Part shown: positions 1 to 6,070 of the stretch, one piece after another
How positions within the stretch are numbered: the stretch's first letter is position 1
How the letters are laid out: the number at the start of each line of letters is the position of its first letter
Source: Desulfobacterales bacterium
GTDB taxonomy: Bacteria; Desulfobacterota; Desulfobacteria; Desulfobacterales; Desulfosalsimonadaceae
Length of the DNA: 7,921 nucleotides
Direction of reading: 5' to 3'
Assembly (NCBI GenBank): GCA_007127175.1
Contig: SKZX01000239.1
Location: forward strand, 1-7,921
Program-made: the position numbers and the translations under genes
The notes under the pieces: model-generated
The model's input: the letters and a program-made list of their open reading frames with translations, nothing else
Told to the model about the DNA's origin: nothing
The model's database searches: none

Positions 1-4
1 ATCA

Positions 5-131
5 GACGACTTTGAAAAAAGTTCAAGATCAAGGCTTGCGCAATTTTTGAAGAATTAAGAGTACTTAGCCGTACGTTAGGTTCTTCGAAAATTGCGCGTA
101 ACGCAGATATTGGACTTTTTGCGAAGTCGTC
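5..131. repeat. Imperfect palindromic (MITE-like) intergenic repeat
   Basis: The left arm (5-54) and right arm (81-131) are inverted copies over about 50 bp with scattered mismatches and one single-base indel. The outer ends read GACGACTT and AAGTCGTC, and the inner ends share GCGCAATTTT(T/C)GAAGAA. The 26-nt centre (55-80) contains a further GTAC/GTAC mini-stem around TTAGCC. Such ~130-bp palindromes with GACGACTT ends resemble dispersed repeats I recall from Desulfobacterota sulfate reducers; that is recollection, not a search. No transposase lies inside, so if mobile it would be non-autonomous. No clear target-site duplication is visible in the flanks (only four bases lie to the left). Its position just after the leftward gene's stop means its RNA hairpin could also act as a transcription end or a 3' stabiliser. 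Confidence 0.8.
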
Positions 132-136
132 AATGT

Positions 137-322
137 TCATGACTCTAGAAATGGATGGCGCCCTGTGCATGAAACCCCTCTTGCCAGCAGGATCTGGATC
201 TCTTCAAGTATGGGGCATCGATCGGTGCACTCCGGAATATCTTCACGGCGCGGGCAGTCCTTGCAGGGACTTTTTGCCAGGTAACCAATTTCAAAGTCAA
301 ATATATTCCTGATAATCATCAT
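137..322 (-). CDS. Small five-cysteine protein, possibly metal-binding
   Basis: This 61-residue protein has an N-terminal hydrophobic/aromatic stretch (MMIIRNIFDFEIGYL). A compact cysteine pattern follows: C20-x2-C23-x8-C32-x3-C36, then C51 in GVSCTG. Residues 37-50 (PILEEIQILLARGV) look like an amphipathic helix. No signal peptide or full membrane segment is evident. The ATG at 322 is supported by an AAAAGG ribosome-binding sequence about 9-10 nt upstream and by a well-formed leftward promoter ending about 43 nt upstream; a second ATG at 319 is a possible alternative. The spaced cysteines suggest a zinc ribbon or Fe-S/zinc knuckle, but I do not recognise a named family, and the molecular function is unknown. 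It is transcribed divergently from the Hsp70 operon across a region with mirrored repeat sites, so co-regulation is possible. The coding call rests on the cysteine pattern plus promoter and RBS, so it is good but not certain. Confidence 0.65.
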   Translation of the reverse strand: MMIIRNIFDFEIGYLAKSPCKDCPRREDIPECTDRCPILEEIQILLARGVSCTGRHPFLES

Positions 323-364
323 TGAAATAAACCTTTTGGTATAAAAGCCGTTTGGTTAATATTT

Positions 365-393
365 ATCATAGCACCTGTATAACACGTGTTCAA
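365..393 (-). promoter_or_regulatory. Sigma70-type promoter for the small cysteine-rich gene
   Basis: Read on the minus strand, TTGAAC (393-388) is followed by a 17-bp spacer and TATGAT (370-365), a close match to -35/-10 consensus with ideal spacing. The expected transcription start is near 358, giving a leader of about 35 nt before the ATG at 322. A perfect 10-bp palindrome AACACGTGTT (381-390) overlaps the inner part of the -35 hexamer and could be an operator half or a chance palindrome. Confidence 0.6.
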
Positions 394-408
394 GGAGAAA
401 CAAACCAA

Positions 409-468
409 ATGCACGGGGACTTTCCCGGGCGCATCCATGGGCATTCCCATGGTATAAAAGTCTCTTGA
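409..468 (+). CDS. Candidate 19-residue His-rich leader ORF (doubtful)
   Basis: ATG at 409 opens 19 codons ending in TGA at 466-468 and encoding MHGDFPGRIHGHSHGIKVS. An AAGGAG sequence (392-397) lies 11 nt upstream, a strong match at slightly long spacing. The HGHSHG core resembles metal-binding histidine clusters, but it is produced by a DNA palindrome (435-452), so the composition may be incidental. No good rightward promoter is visible upstream: TTGGTT at 352 and TATAAC at 378 are 20 bp apart. The stop codon overlaps the -35 of the downstream promoter. It could be a regulatory leader peptide if transcription enters from upstream; equally it could be noise. Confidence 0.2.
   Translation: MHGDFPGRIHGHSHGIKVS
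418..462. promoter_or_regulatory. Nested hairpin upstream of the Hsp70 operon promoter
   Basis: An outer 6-bp stem GACTTT/AAAGTC (418-423 and 457-462) encloses an inner perfect 7-bp stem CCATGGG/CCCATGG (435-441 and 446-452) with a CATT loop, and a CCCGGG palindrome lies between (424-429). There is no T-run after it on the plus strand, so it is not a standard intrinsic terminator. It sits immediately upstream of the TTGACA at 465, where it could be a regulator-binding palindrome or part of an RNA structure. Confidence 0.35.
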
Positions 469-493
469 CACCAAACGGCTTAGCCTCTATTTA
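465..493 (+). promoter_or_regulatory. Sigma70-type promoter for the DUF2760-Hsp70 operon
   Basis: A perfect -35 TTGACA (465-470) is followed after 17 bp by TATTTA (488-493). A full-consensus TATAAT also occurs at 492-497, but its 21-bp spacing from this -35 is too long, so the first is preferred; the AT-rich run may let the polymerase use either. The predicted start is near 500, giving a leader of about 45-50 nt before the ATG at 548. The spacer holds the arm of the 12-bp inverted repeat, an operator-like position. No CIRCE-type element and no sigma32-type -10 (CCCCAT-like) is visible, so ordinary heat-shock control is not supported. Confidence 0.55.
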
Positions 494-534
494 TAATCGT
501 TTAATCTTCGATATCCCGATATCCCTTGCAACGT

Positions 535-538
535 GGAG
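535..538 (+). promoter_or_regulatory. Ribosome-binding site that sets the DUF2760 gene start
   Basis: GGAG at 535-538 lies 9 nt before the ATG at 548. An upstream in-frame GTG at 533 overlaps this same sequence and has no RBS of its own, so translation most likely begins at 548 rather than 533. Confidence 0.6.
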
Positions 539-547
539 ATATGTCTT

Positions 548-1396
548 ATGAACATTGTCAAGTCCTTTTCCCGGAGAAGTTTATTCTGGCTGTTTATCCT
601 GACGACAATAATAGCGGCGATAGTTAATATTTCGATTTATGCGGGTGCAGCATATATTTTTTCTTTAGTCCCGCTGGAACAGTTGAAGGCGGCAGCCGTC
701 GATACACCCGCCCTGAAGGCGGGCGTCGAGGAGGTCTGGCCCGTTGTTGAATGGGTCCGGGAATTGTTTTTTCCGGTATCCATCGGCTTGTTCTTTCTCC
801 TTTTTCTTATGAACTGGCTTGTTGCGCGGGCCGTATGTGTTCGGGCCTTGAGACGGGAGGGCGTTGTCGAACCCTTGCCGGCCGAGCCAAAAACAAGCAT
901 CAAGAAGGGGAAAAAGAAAAAAGTACCCGACGGTGCCAGCGACAAATCACGGTTTGTTCCGGACTTTGAAGCGGATGAAAAACCCGCTGTTTCAACGCGC
1001 GAAACCGAAGACCGTCAACACCGTTATTATCTATACCTCCTTTCCGTGCTGCAGCGGGAGGGGCGCCTGCTCGATTTTCTCACAGAGGACCTTTCCCCCT
1101 ACGACGATGCCCAGATCGGCGCGGCTGTCCGGAGCATCCATGAAAACTGCAAAAAATGCCTTGAAAAAAACATCTCACTTCAATCCGTCATTGAGAAAAA
1201 TGAGGGGGAACCGCTAACGGTGCCCCCGGATTTTGATTCGAGTGCCATAAAACTCACCGGCAACGTTACAGGGGACCCACCTTTTTCGGGCACGCTGCGG
1301 CACAGGGGATGGAAGGCGGGAAAGCTTGATCTGCCTGTGCTGACCGGCAGCGGCGATCCCCGCGTTATCGCACCGGCAGAGGTCGAAATCATGTGA
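548..1396 (+). CDS. Two-pass membrane protein with C-terminal DUF2760 domain
   Basis: The 282-residue protein begins with a basic MNIVKSFSRR segment. Two hydrophobic segments follow (about 12-39 and 74-98), separated by a short, probably extracytoplasmic loop. A charged low-complexity linker comes next (about 104-157) with a lysine cluster KKGKKKK at 119-125. The last ~125 residues (about 158-282) match my recollection of DUF2760, including the segment around LLDFLTEDLSPYDDAQIG, the RSIHENCKKCLEK region with C201 and C204, and LTGNVTGDPPFSGTLRHRGW near 236-255. By the positive-inside rule the DUF2760 domain should face the cytoplasm. DUF2760 has no assigned function; as far as I know it recurs beside Hsp70-family genes, as here. 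It is the first gene of the operon, with the next start 27 nt beyond its stop. I infer that it anchors or regulates the two Hsp70-like ATPases at the inner membrane. The start at 548 is chosen from the RBS. Confidence 0.85.
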   Translation: MNIVKSFSRRSLFWLFILTTIIAAIVNISIYAGAAYIFSLVPLEQLKAAAVDTPALKAGVEEVWPVVEWVRELFFPVSIGLFFLLFLMNWLVARAVCVRALRREGVVEPLPAEPKTSIKKGKKKKVPDGASDKSRFVPDFEADEKPAVSTRETEDRQHRYYLYLLSVLQREGRLLDFLTEDLSPYDDAQIGAAVRSIHENCKKCLEKNISLQSVIEKNEGEPLTVPPDFDSSAIKLTGNVTGDPPFSGTLRHRGWKAGKLDLPVLTGSGDPRVIAPAEVEIM

Positions 1397-1423
1397 ACCC
1401 AAACACAAACAAAGAGAGTATAC

Positions 1424-3241
1424 GTGTCTGATTCAAAATATATCATCGGCATTGATCTTGGAACGACCCACAGTATTGTGGCATATACAGAAATTAATGT
1501 TGAGCAGGGCCGGTCTCCGGCTATCCGGCTATTTGAGATTCCACAGATTGTTTCCCCCCATACCATTGAAAAGCGCCCGAGCCTGGCATCGTTTCTTTAT
1601 CTGCCGCCGGCGGCTGAAGCCAGGGAAGGCGTTTTTGACCTGCCATGGATGCAGGGCAAAACCATTGTCGTGGGTGAATACGCGAGGATTCGCGGCGCTG
1701 AAGTGCCGCAGCGCGTGATCGCCTCATCAAAATCCTGGTTGTGCAACACTTCGGTGGACCGCAACAGCCCCATACTGCCCTGGGAAGCCCCTGCTGATGT
1801 TGAAAAGATGTCCCCTGTTCAGGCGGCATCAGCGATTCTGGAGTATATCCGAAGCGCCTGGGATTATGAGATGGCTGCGGCGGACCCCTCGCTCACCATG
1901 GAAAAACAGGTGCTCTACCTTACCGTTCCCGCGTCCTTTGACGCTGTCGCCAGGGAGTTGACGGTCCAGGCTGCGGAACAGGCAGGCTTGTCCGGTATCA
2001 CCCTCCTGGAGGAACCCCAGGCGGCCTTTTACTCATGGATCGACAAATCCGATGACACATGGCGGGAATCGGTGAGAACAGGAGACCGCATCCTCATCTG
2101 CGACGTGGGGGGTGGTACCACGGATTTCAGCCTGATACGGATTTCAGAAGAAGACGGAAGCCTTGTTCTGGAACGGACGGCGGTCGGAGACCACCTCCTG
2201 GTGGGGGGCGACAACATGGACCTGACCCTTGCCTACCATCTCAACAAGAAGCTTGCCGATGCCGGCACCCGAATCGATTCATGGCAGATGCGCGGGCTGA
2301 TCCATGGGTGCAGAAGCGCCAAGGAAACCCTTTTTTCAGAACCGGATGAACAAACGTATCCGATCACCATCCTTGGCAGGGGAAGCGGGCTTATCGGGGG
2401 TGCCGTCAAGACAACCCTGTCGACGACGGAACTGGACGATACCCTTATGAACGGCTTTTTCCCTGAATGCGATGCCGATGCGGAGCCTGTGAAGCCCCGG
2501 CGGGCAGGGCTTCAGGAAGCCGGCCTCCTTTACGCGTCAGATCCCGGCATTACACGGCATATGGCGGCTTTTCTGCGTCGGGGTGCACGGGACGGCGAGG
2601 GGCGCATGACAACCCCGACAGCCGTGCTTTTTAATGGCGGCGTCATGAAAGCGCCCCGAATCCGTGAGCGAATAAAAGACGTCCTTGACTCATGGAACCG
2701 CAATGATGCCGGAGCCCAACCGGTGATCCGGGAAATCAACACGGATGACTACGACCTGGCCGTTGCGCGCGGGGCCGCGTATTATGGACATGCAAGGCTG
2801 GGTAACGGTATCCGGATACGGGGAGGGCTTGGCAAATCCTATTATATCGGTATTGCCGCGGCCATGCCGGCGGTTCCCGGCATGCCCGCGCCTGTGAAGG
2901 CGCTCTGCGTGGCGCCCTTCGGCATGGAAGAGGGGACAAGAACGATTCTCGATGAAAAGGAATTTGTTCTGGTGGTCGGCGAGCCAGTCCGGTTTGATTT
3001 TTTCGGTTCATCGACCCATAAAAACGATTCCGCCGGTGCCATTATTGAAGACTGGCACGAGGAAATTGAGGAAATCACCACCCTTGAGACCATGCTGGAC
3101 GGCCCCGCCGGCACCAGCATCCGGGTCTATCTCGATGTGCATGCCACGGAAATCGGCACCCTGGAAATCTGGTGCGTTTCCGTTGCGGACCAGAACCGGT
3201 GGAAGCTGGAATTCAATGTCCGGGAGCAGACCCGATCATGA
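1424..3241 (+). CDS. Divergent Hsp70-family ATPase (short form)
   Basis: The 605-residue protein is of the Hsp70/actin-like ATPase fold and presumably a cytoplasmic chaperone-like ATPase. Visible nucleotide-binding motifs are phosphate-1 IGIDLGTTHS (8-17, D11 equivalent to DnaK D8), SKSWLC with K103 at the place of DnaK K70, TVPASFD (167-173), LLEEPQAAF (194-202), phosphate-2 DVGGGTTD (227-234, with T232 and D234 at the DnaK T199/D201 positions), and the adenosine motif VLFNGG (401-406). AVARGAAYYG (446-455) closes the ATPase domain. After it comes only ~145 residues of beta-rich sequence with YYIGIA (473-478) and GTLEIWC (578-584). No DnaK-like hydrophobic linker, helical lid or EEVD-like end is recognisable. 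The start is GTG at 1424, preceded by a weak GAGAG; its stop overlaps the next gene's start. The substrate is unknown. It is a paralogue of the next gene. Confidence 0.9.
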   Translation: MSDSKYIIGIDLGTTHSIVAYTEINVEQGRSPAIRLFEIPQIVSPHTIEKRPSLASFLYLPPAAEAREGVFDLPWMQGKTIVVGEYARIRGAEVPQRVIASSKSWLCNTSVDRNSPILPWEAPADVEKMSPVQAASAILEYIRSAWDYEMAAADPSLTMEKQVLYLTVPASFDAVARELTVQAAEQAGLSGITLLEEPQAAFYSWIDKSDDTWRESVRTGDRILICDVGGGTTDFSLIRISEEDGSLVLERTAVGDHLLVGGDNMDLTLAYHLNKKLADAGTRIDSWQMRGLIHGCRSAKETLFSEPDEQTYPITILGRGSGLIGGAVKTTLSTTELDDTLMNGFFPECDADAEPVKPRRAGLQEAGLLYASDPGITRHMAAFLRRGARDGEGRMTTPTAVLFNGGVMKAPRIRERIKDVLDSWNRNDAGAQPVIREINTDDYDLAVARGAAYYGHARLGNGIRIRGGLGKSYYIGIAAAMPAVPGMPAPVKALCVAPFGMEEGTRTILDEKEFVLVVGEPVRFDFFGSSTHKNDSAGAIIEDWHEEIEEITTLETMLDGPAGTSIRVYLDVHATEIGTLEIWCVSVADQNRWKLEFNVREQTRS

Positions 3242-6033
3242 ACCTGCTGGATAGGCGCTACATTATCGGCATTGACTTGGGAACCACCAATTCGGCGGTG
3301 TCCTGGATCGATCTGAATGCCGGGCAAGCTGTGAAAAAAGGGAACCGGCATTTCAATATCCCCCAGCTCTGCGGGGAGGGGGAGATCGCCGCCCTGCCGG
3401 TACTGCCTTCGTTTTATTACATACCCGGAAAATATGATATTCGCGACGATGCCATAAAACTGCCGTGGCACCCCCAGGTTGCCCATGTTGTCGGCACTTT
3501 TGCCCGGGACCAGGGGGCCAGGGTGCCGTCCCGGCTGGTGCCGTCGGCCAAAAGCTGGCTCTGCCATGCCGGTGCGGACCGCCAGGCGAAAATACTGCCC
3601 TGGGGGGCGCCGGATGAAGTTGGGAAAATCTCCCCGGTCCAGGCCACCGCTTCTTATCTCGACCACGTCCGCCGTGCCTGGAACAGCACCGTCAAAGACG
3701 AGGACGAATTTCTTGAAAACCAGATGATCATCATTACGGTTCCGGCATCCTTTGACGAGGTTGCCCGCGATCTGACGGTGGAGGCCTCGAAAGCGGCAGG
3801 TTTATCTGATATTCTGCTGCTGGAAGAACCCTTGTCGGCTTTTTACAGCTGGCTTACGATGCATGAGCATGACTGGCAGGACCATATCCGACCGGGGGAA
3901 TTGGTCCTTGTGGTGGACGTGGGCGGCGGGACCACCGACCTCACCCTCATCACCCTTACGGAAACCGAGGGGCAGACGCCACGGTTCGAGCGCATTGCCG
4001 TGGGGGACCACCTGATCCTGGGCGGGGACAATGTTGATCTGGCCCTGGCGCGCCATGTCGAGCGGCAGTTCGGCCCTGGTGCGGCCCTGAGCGGGGACCG
4101 CTGGAAAACCCTCTGCCATTTGTGCCGCCAGGCAAAAGAAAACATCTTAAACGGCGGCTCCGAAAAGGAAACCATTACGATGATGGGCGAGGGCAGCCGG
4201 TTGATCGGCGGCACCCTGACAGCCGTAATCGACCGGGAGATGCTCGAACAGGTTGTGCTTGAGGGGTTTTTTCCCCTGGTGCGAAACACCGGTAATCAGA
4301 AACCCCGGATGAAGAAAGGGATATCCGAATTCGGCCTCCCTTATGCACAGGAACCCGCCATTACCCGTCATATCGGCCTTTTCCTTGAAAATCACCGGGA
4401 CGATATTGAAGCATTTTTGGGGTCCCGTGAGCCGTTTCCCGATCTTGTCCTGTTCAACGGGGGGTCGCTGAAAGCCCAGGCGGTCCGGGACCGGATATGC
4501 GAGGCCGTCCGGCACTGGTTCGGTGAAACCGACGAAACAAAGCCGCGGGTCCTTGAAAGCCGCAGCCTGGACCTGGCCGTCTCTGTGGGCGCATCCTACT
4601 ATGGGCTTGTCAAGGCGGGCAAGGGTGTCCGGGTCGGCTCCGGCAGCCCCCGTTCTTATTACATTGGTATTGCCGGCGGGGAATCTTCGCCGGAGGCGCC
4701 CGCTGCCGTGAAAAGAAAAGCCGTGTGCATTGTCGAGCGGGGCCTTGATGAGGGGAGCCGGATGGCGCTCGAGGACATGACATTTGACGTCCTGGCCAAC
4801 CAGCCGGTCGCCTTTGACTTGTATTCATCCAGTTTCCGGTCCGGGGACCGGTTCGGGGATATCGTTGAAATCGATGACACCCTGACCCCCATGCCGCCGC
4901 TGCAGACGGTTATTCAATTCGGCAAAAAAGGCGCTAAAACCGCTATAAACGTTAAAATCGAAACCGAATACACGGAATCCGGGGTCCTGATGCTCTGGTG
5001 CAGCGCCATCGCCACAGGACATAAATGGCAGCTTCGATTCCAGTTGCGGGATTCCGCCAGCCGCAGCGGGGTCAGCGACAAGGCGGTGTTCGATGCAGAC
5101 CGCCTCTCGGAAATAGTACACGTAATCGAGGCTGCATTTAAAAAAGAAGCCCCGCCTTCACGGCTTTCCGGCCTTGTGAAATCGCTTTCCAGCAGCGCCG
5201 GGCGCGGCCGTGACGATTGGCCCCTTGGCCTGATTCGAAAGATCGCCGATATCCTGCTGGAGAATACCGGGTGGCGGAAGCTAACGCCCGAGCACGAAAT
5301 CCGCTGGCTCAATCTCCTGGGTTTCTGTCTGCGTCCGGGTTTTGGCGACGGGCTTGACGAACAGCGCATGAGGATGCTCTGGAAATTATACAAGACGGGC
5401 GTTGTCTTCCGAAAAAACCAGCATGCCCTGGCTGAGTGGTGGATCTTGTGGCGGCGGGTCGCAGGCGGGCTTACGGCCGGCCAGCAGCGTCAATTTTCCC
5501 AGGACCTTCGTCCGATACTGCTGCCGAAAAAAGGCGCCAAGGTGAAAACGCCGCCCCAGGAGCGCCTTGAGATGCTCATGGCCATCGCCAACATGGAGCG
5601 TTTGGCGGCAAAGGAAAAAACCGCATGGGGCAGGGTGGTGATTACTGAAATCAATCCTAAAAAAACCCGCGCCCAGCTTTTGTGGTGCCTTTCAAGAATC
5701 GGGGCAAGAGAGCTGCTGTATGGCCCTGTCGATCGCGTCGTGGCGCCGGCGGAGGCCGCTTCGTGGATTGAATGGATGCTGGAAAACAAGTGGAATCAGT
5801 CTTCCCCCCCAGGCGATGCCATGGTTCAGATCGGCCGGAAAACCGGCGACCGGGCCAGGGACATCCCCCCTGAGCTGGCTGAACGAATAGCGAAGTGGCT
5901 TGAAGGCAACGATATGCCTGAAAAAGCAAAGCCCCTCAGGGCGGTCATTGACCTGGGTAAACAGGAAGAAAACACCCTGTTTGGTGAATCGCTTCCCCTG
6001 GGCCTCATTCTCCGGTCAGCCCCGGGTCAATAG
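3238..6033 (+). CDS. Hsp70-family ATPase with DUF3731-type C-terminal extension
   Basis: This 931-residue protein has an N-terminal Hsp70 ATPase domain (about 7-460): IGIDLGTTNS (10-19, D13), SAKSWLC with K105, TVPASFDEVARDLTVEA (167-183), DVGGGTTD (227-234, T232 and D234), GGDNVDLALA (262-271) and LVLFNGGSLKA (403-413). A beta-rich segment follows (about 461-605) with SYYIGIAGG and GVLMLWC, as in the preceding paralogue. Residues ~610-931 form a mostly helical, Trp- and Arg-rich extension, including WRKLTPEHEIRWLNLLGFCL (679-698) and HALAEWWILWRR (729-740). I assign it to the DUF3731/'DnaK-related' family (PF12531) from memory. The ATG at 3238 overlaps the previous stop (ATGA), with GGGAG at 3222-3226, so translation is probably coupled and co-stoichiometric. 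An in-frame GTG at 3172 exists but would overlap the upstream gene by 70 nt. It probably works with the DUF2760 membrane protein and the shorter Hsp70; the client is unknown. Confidence 0.9.
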   Translation: MNLLDRRYIIGIDLGTTNSAVSWIDLNAGQAVKKGNRHFNIPQLCGEGEIAALPVLPSFYYIPGKYDIRDDAIKLPWHPQVAHVVGTFARDQGARVPSRLVPSAKSWLCHAGADRQAKILPWGAPDEVGKISPVQATASYLDHVRRAWNSTVKDEDEFLENQMIIITVPASFDEVARDLTVEASKAAGLSDILLLEEPLSAFYSWLTMHEHDWQDHIRPGELVLVVDVGGGTTDLTLITLTETEGQTPRFERIAVGDHLILGGDNVDLALARHVERQFGPGAALSGDRWKTLCHLCRQAKENILNGGSEKETITMMGEGSRLIGGTLTAVIDREMLEQVVLEGFFPLVRNTGNQKPRMKKGISEFGLPYAQEPAITRHIGLFLENHRDDIEAFLGSREPFPDLVLFNGGSLKAQAVRDRICEAVRHWFGETDETKPRVLESRSLDLAVSVGASYYGLVKAGKGVRVGSGSPRSYYIGIAGGESSPEAPAAVKRKAVCIVERGLDEGSRMALEDMTFDVLANQPVAFDLYSSSFRSGDRFGDIVEIDDTLTPMPPLQTVIQFGKKGAKTAINVKIETEYTESGVLMLWCSAIATGHKWQLRFQLRDSASRSGVSDKAVFDADRLSEIVHVIEAAFKKEAPPSRLSGLVKSLSSSAGRGRDDWPLGLIRKIADILLENTGWRKLTPEHEIRWLNLLGFCLRPGFGDGLDEQRMRMLWKLYKTGVVFRKNQHALAEWWILWRRVAGGLTAGQQRQFSQDLRPILLPKKGAKVKTPPQERLEMLMAIANMERLAAKEKTAWGRVVITEINPKKTRAQLLWCLSRIGARELLYGPVDRVVAPAEAASWIEWMLENKWNQSSPPGDAMVQIGRKTGDRARDIPPELAERIAKWLEGNDMPEKAKPLRAVIDLGKQEENTLFGESLPLGLILRSAPGQ

Positions 6034-6070
6034 AGGCCCCCGCCACACACCCGTCTGATCACGGCACTAT

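Larger units (their letters stand above)
345..481. repeat. Long-range perfect 12-bp inverted repeat across divergent promoters
   Basis: AAGCCGTTTGGT at 345-356 is the exact reverse complement of ACCAAACGGCTT at 470-481; the arms are 113 bp apart. The right arm fills the spacer of the rightward promoter, between its -35 and -10. The left arm lies just downstream of the predicted start of the leftward promoter. Seen in the sense direction of each gene, the two arms have the same orientation. In addition, GGTATAAAAG is directly repeated at 338-347 and 451-460, next to both arms. The layout fits paired operators for one regulator, perhaps with DNA looping. Alternatives are the terminal repeats of a 137-bp mobile element or the closing stem of a structured RNA. 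Confidence 0.55.

Noticed and set aside
492..497. Perfect TATAAT as the -10 of the operon promoter
   Set aside because: It is 21 bp from the perfect TTGACA, which is too far. TATTTA at 488 gives 17 bp, so TATAAT is kept only as an alternative.
533..547. GTG at 533 as the start of the DUF2760 gene
   Set aside because: It overlaps the GGAG ribosome-binding sequence that correctly precedes the in-frame ATG at 548, and it has no RBS of its own.
465..547. Heat-shock control (CIRCE or sigma32 promoter) of the Hsp70 operon
   Set aside because: No TTAGCACTC-N9-GAGTGCTAA element or CCCCAT-like -10 was found; the promoter fits sigma70.
3172..3237. GTG at 3172 as the start of the second Hsp70 gene
   Set aside because: It would overlap the first Hsp70 by 70 nt and add 22 residues unlike any Hsp70 N-terminus. 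The ATG at 3238 forms a standard ATGA overlap just before YIIGIDLGTT.
3127..5393. Long minus-strand ORFs opposite the Hsp70 genes (e.g. 3127-3666, 3843-4289, 4914-5393)
   Set aside because: They are antisense shadows in GC-rich coding DNA, rich in Arg, Pro and Ser, and lie opposite well-supported Hsp70 reading frames.
6051..6064. Intrinsic terminator after the Hsp70 operon
   Set aside because: Only a 4-bp CCGT/ACGG stem is present with no T-run. A 7-bp CCGGTGC/GCACCGG stem at 6189-6217 lies inside the ligase coding sequence and also lacks a T-run.
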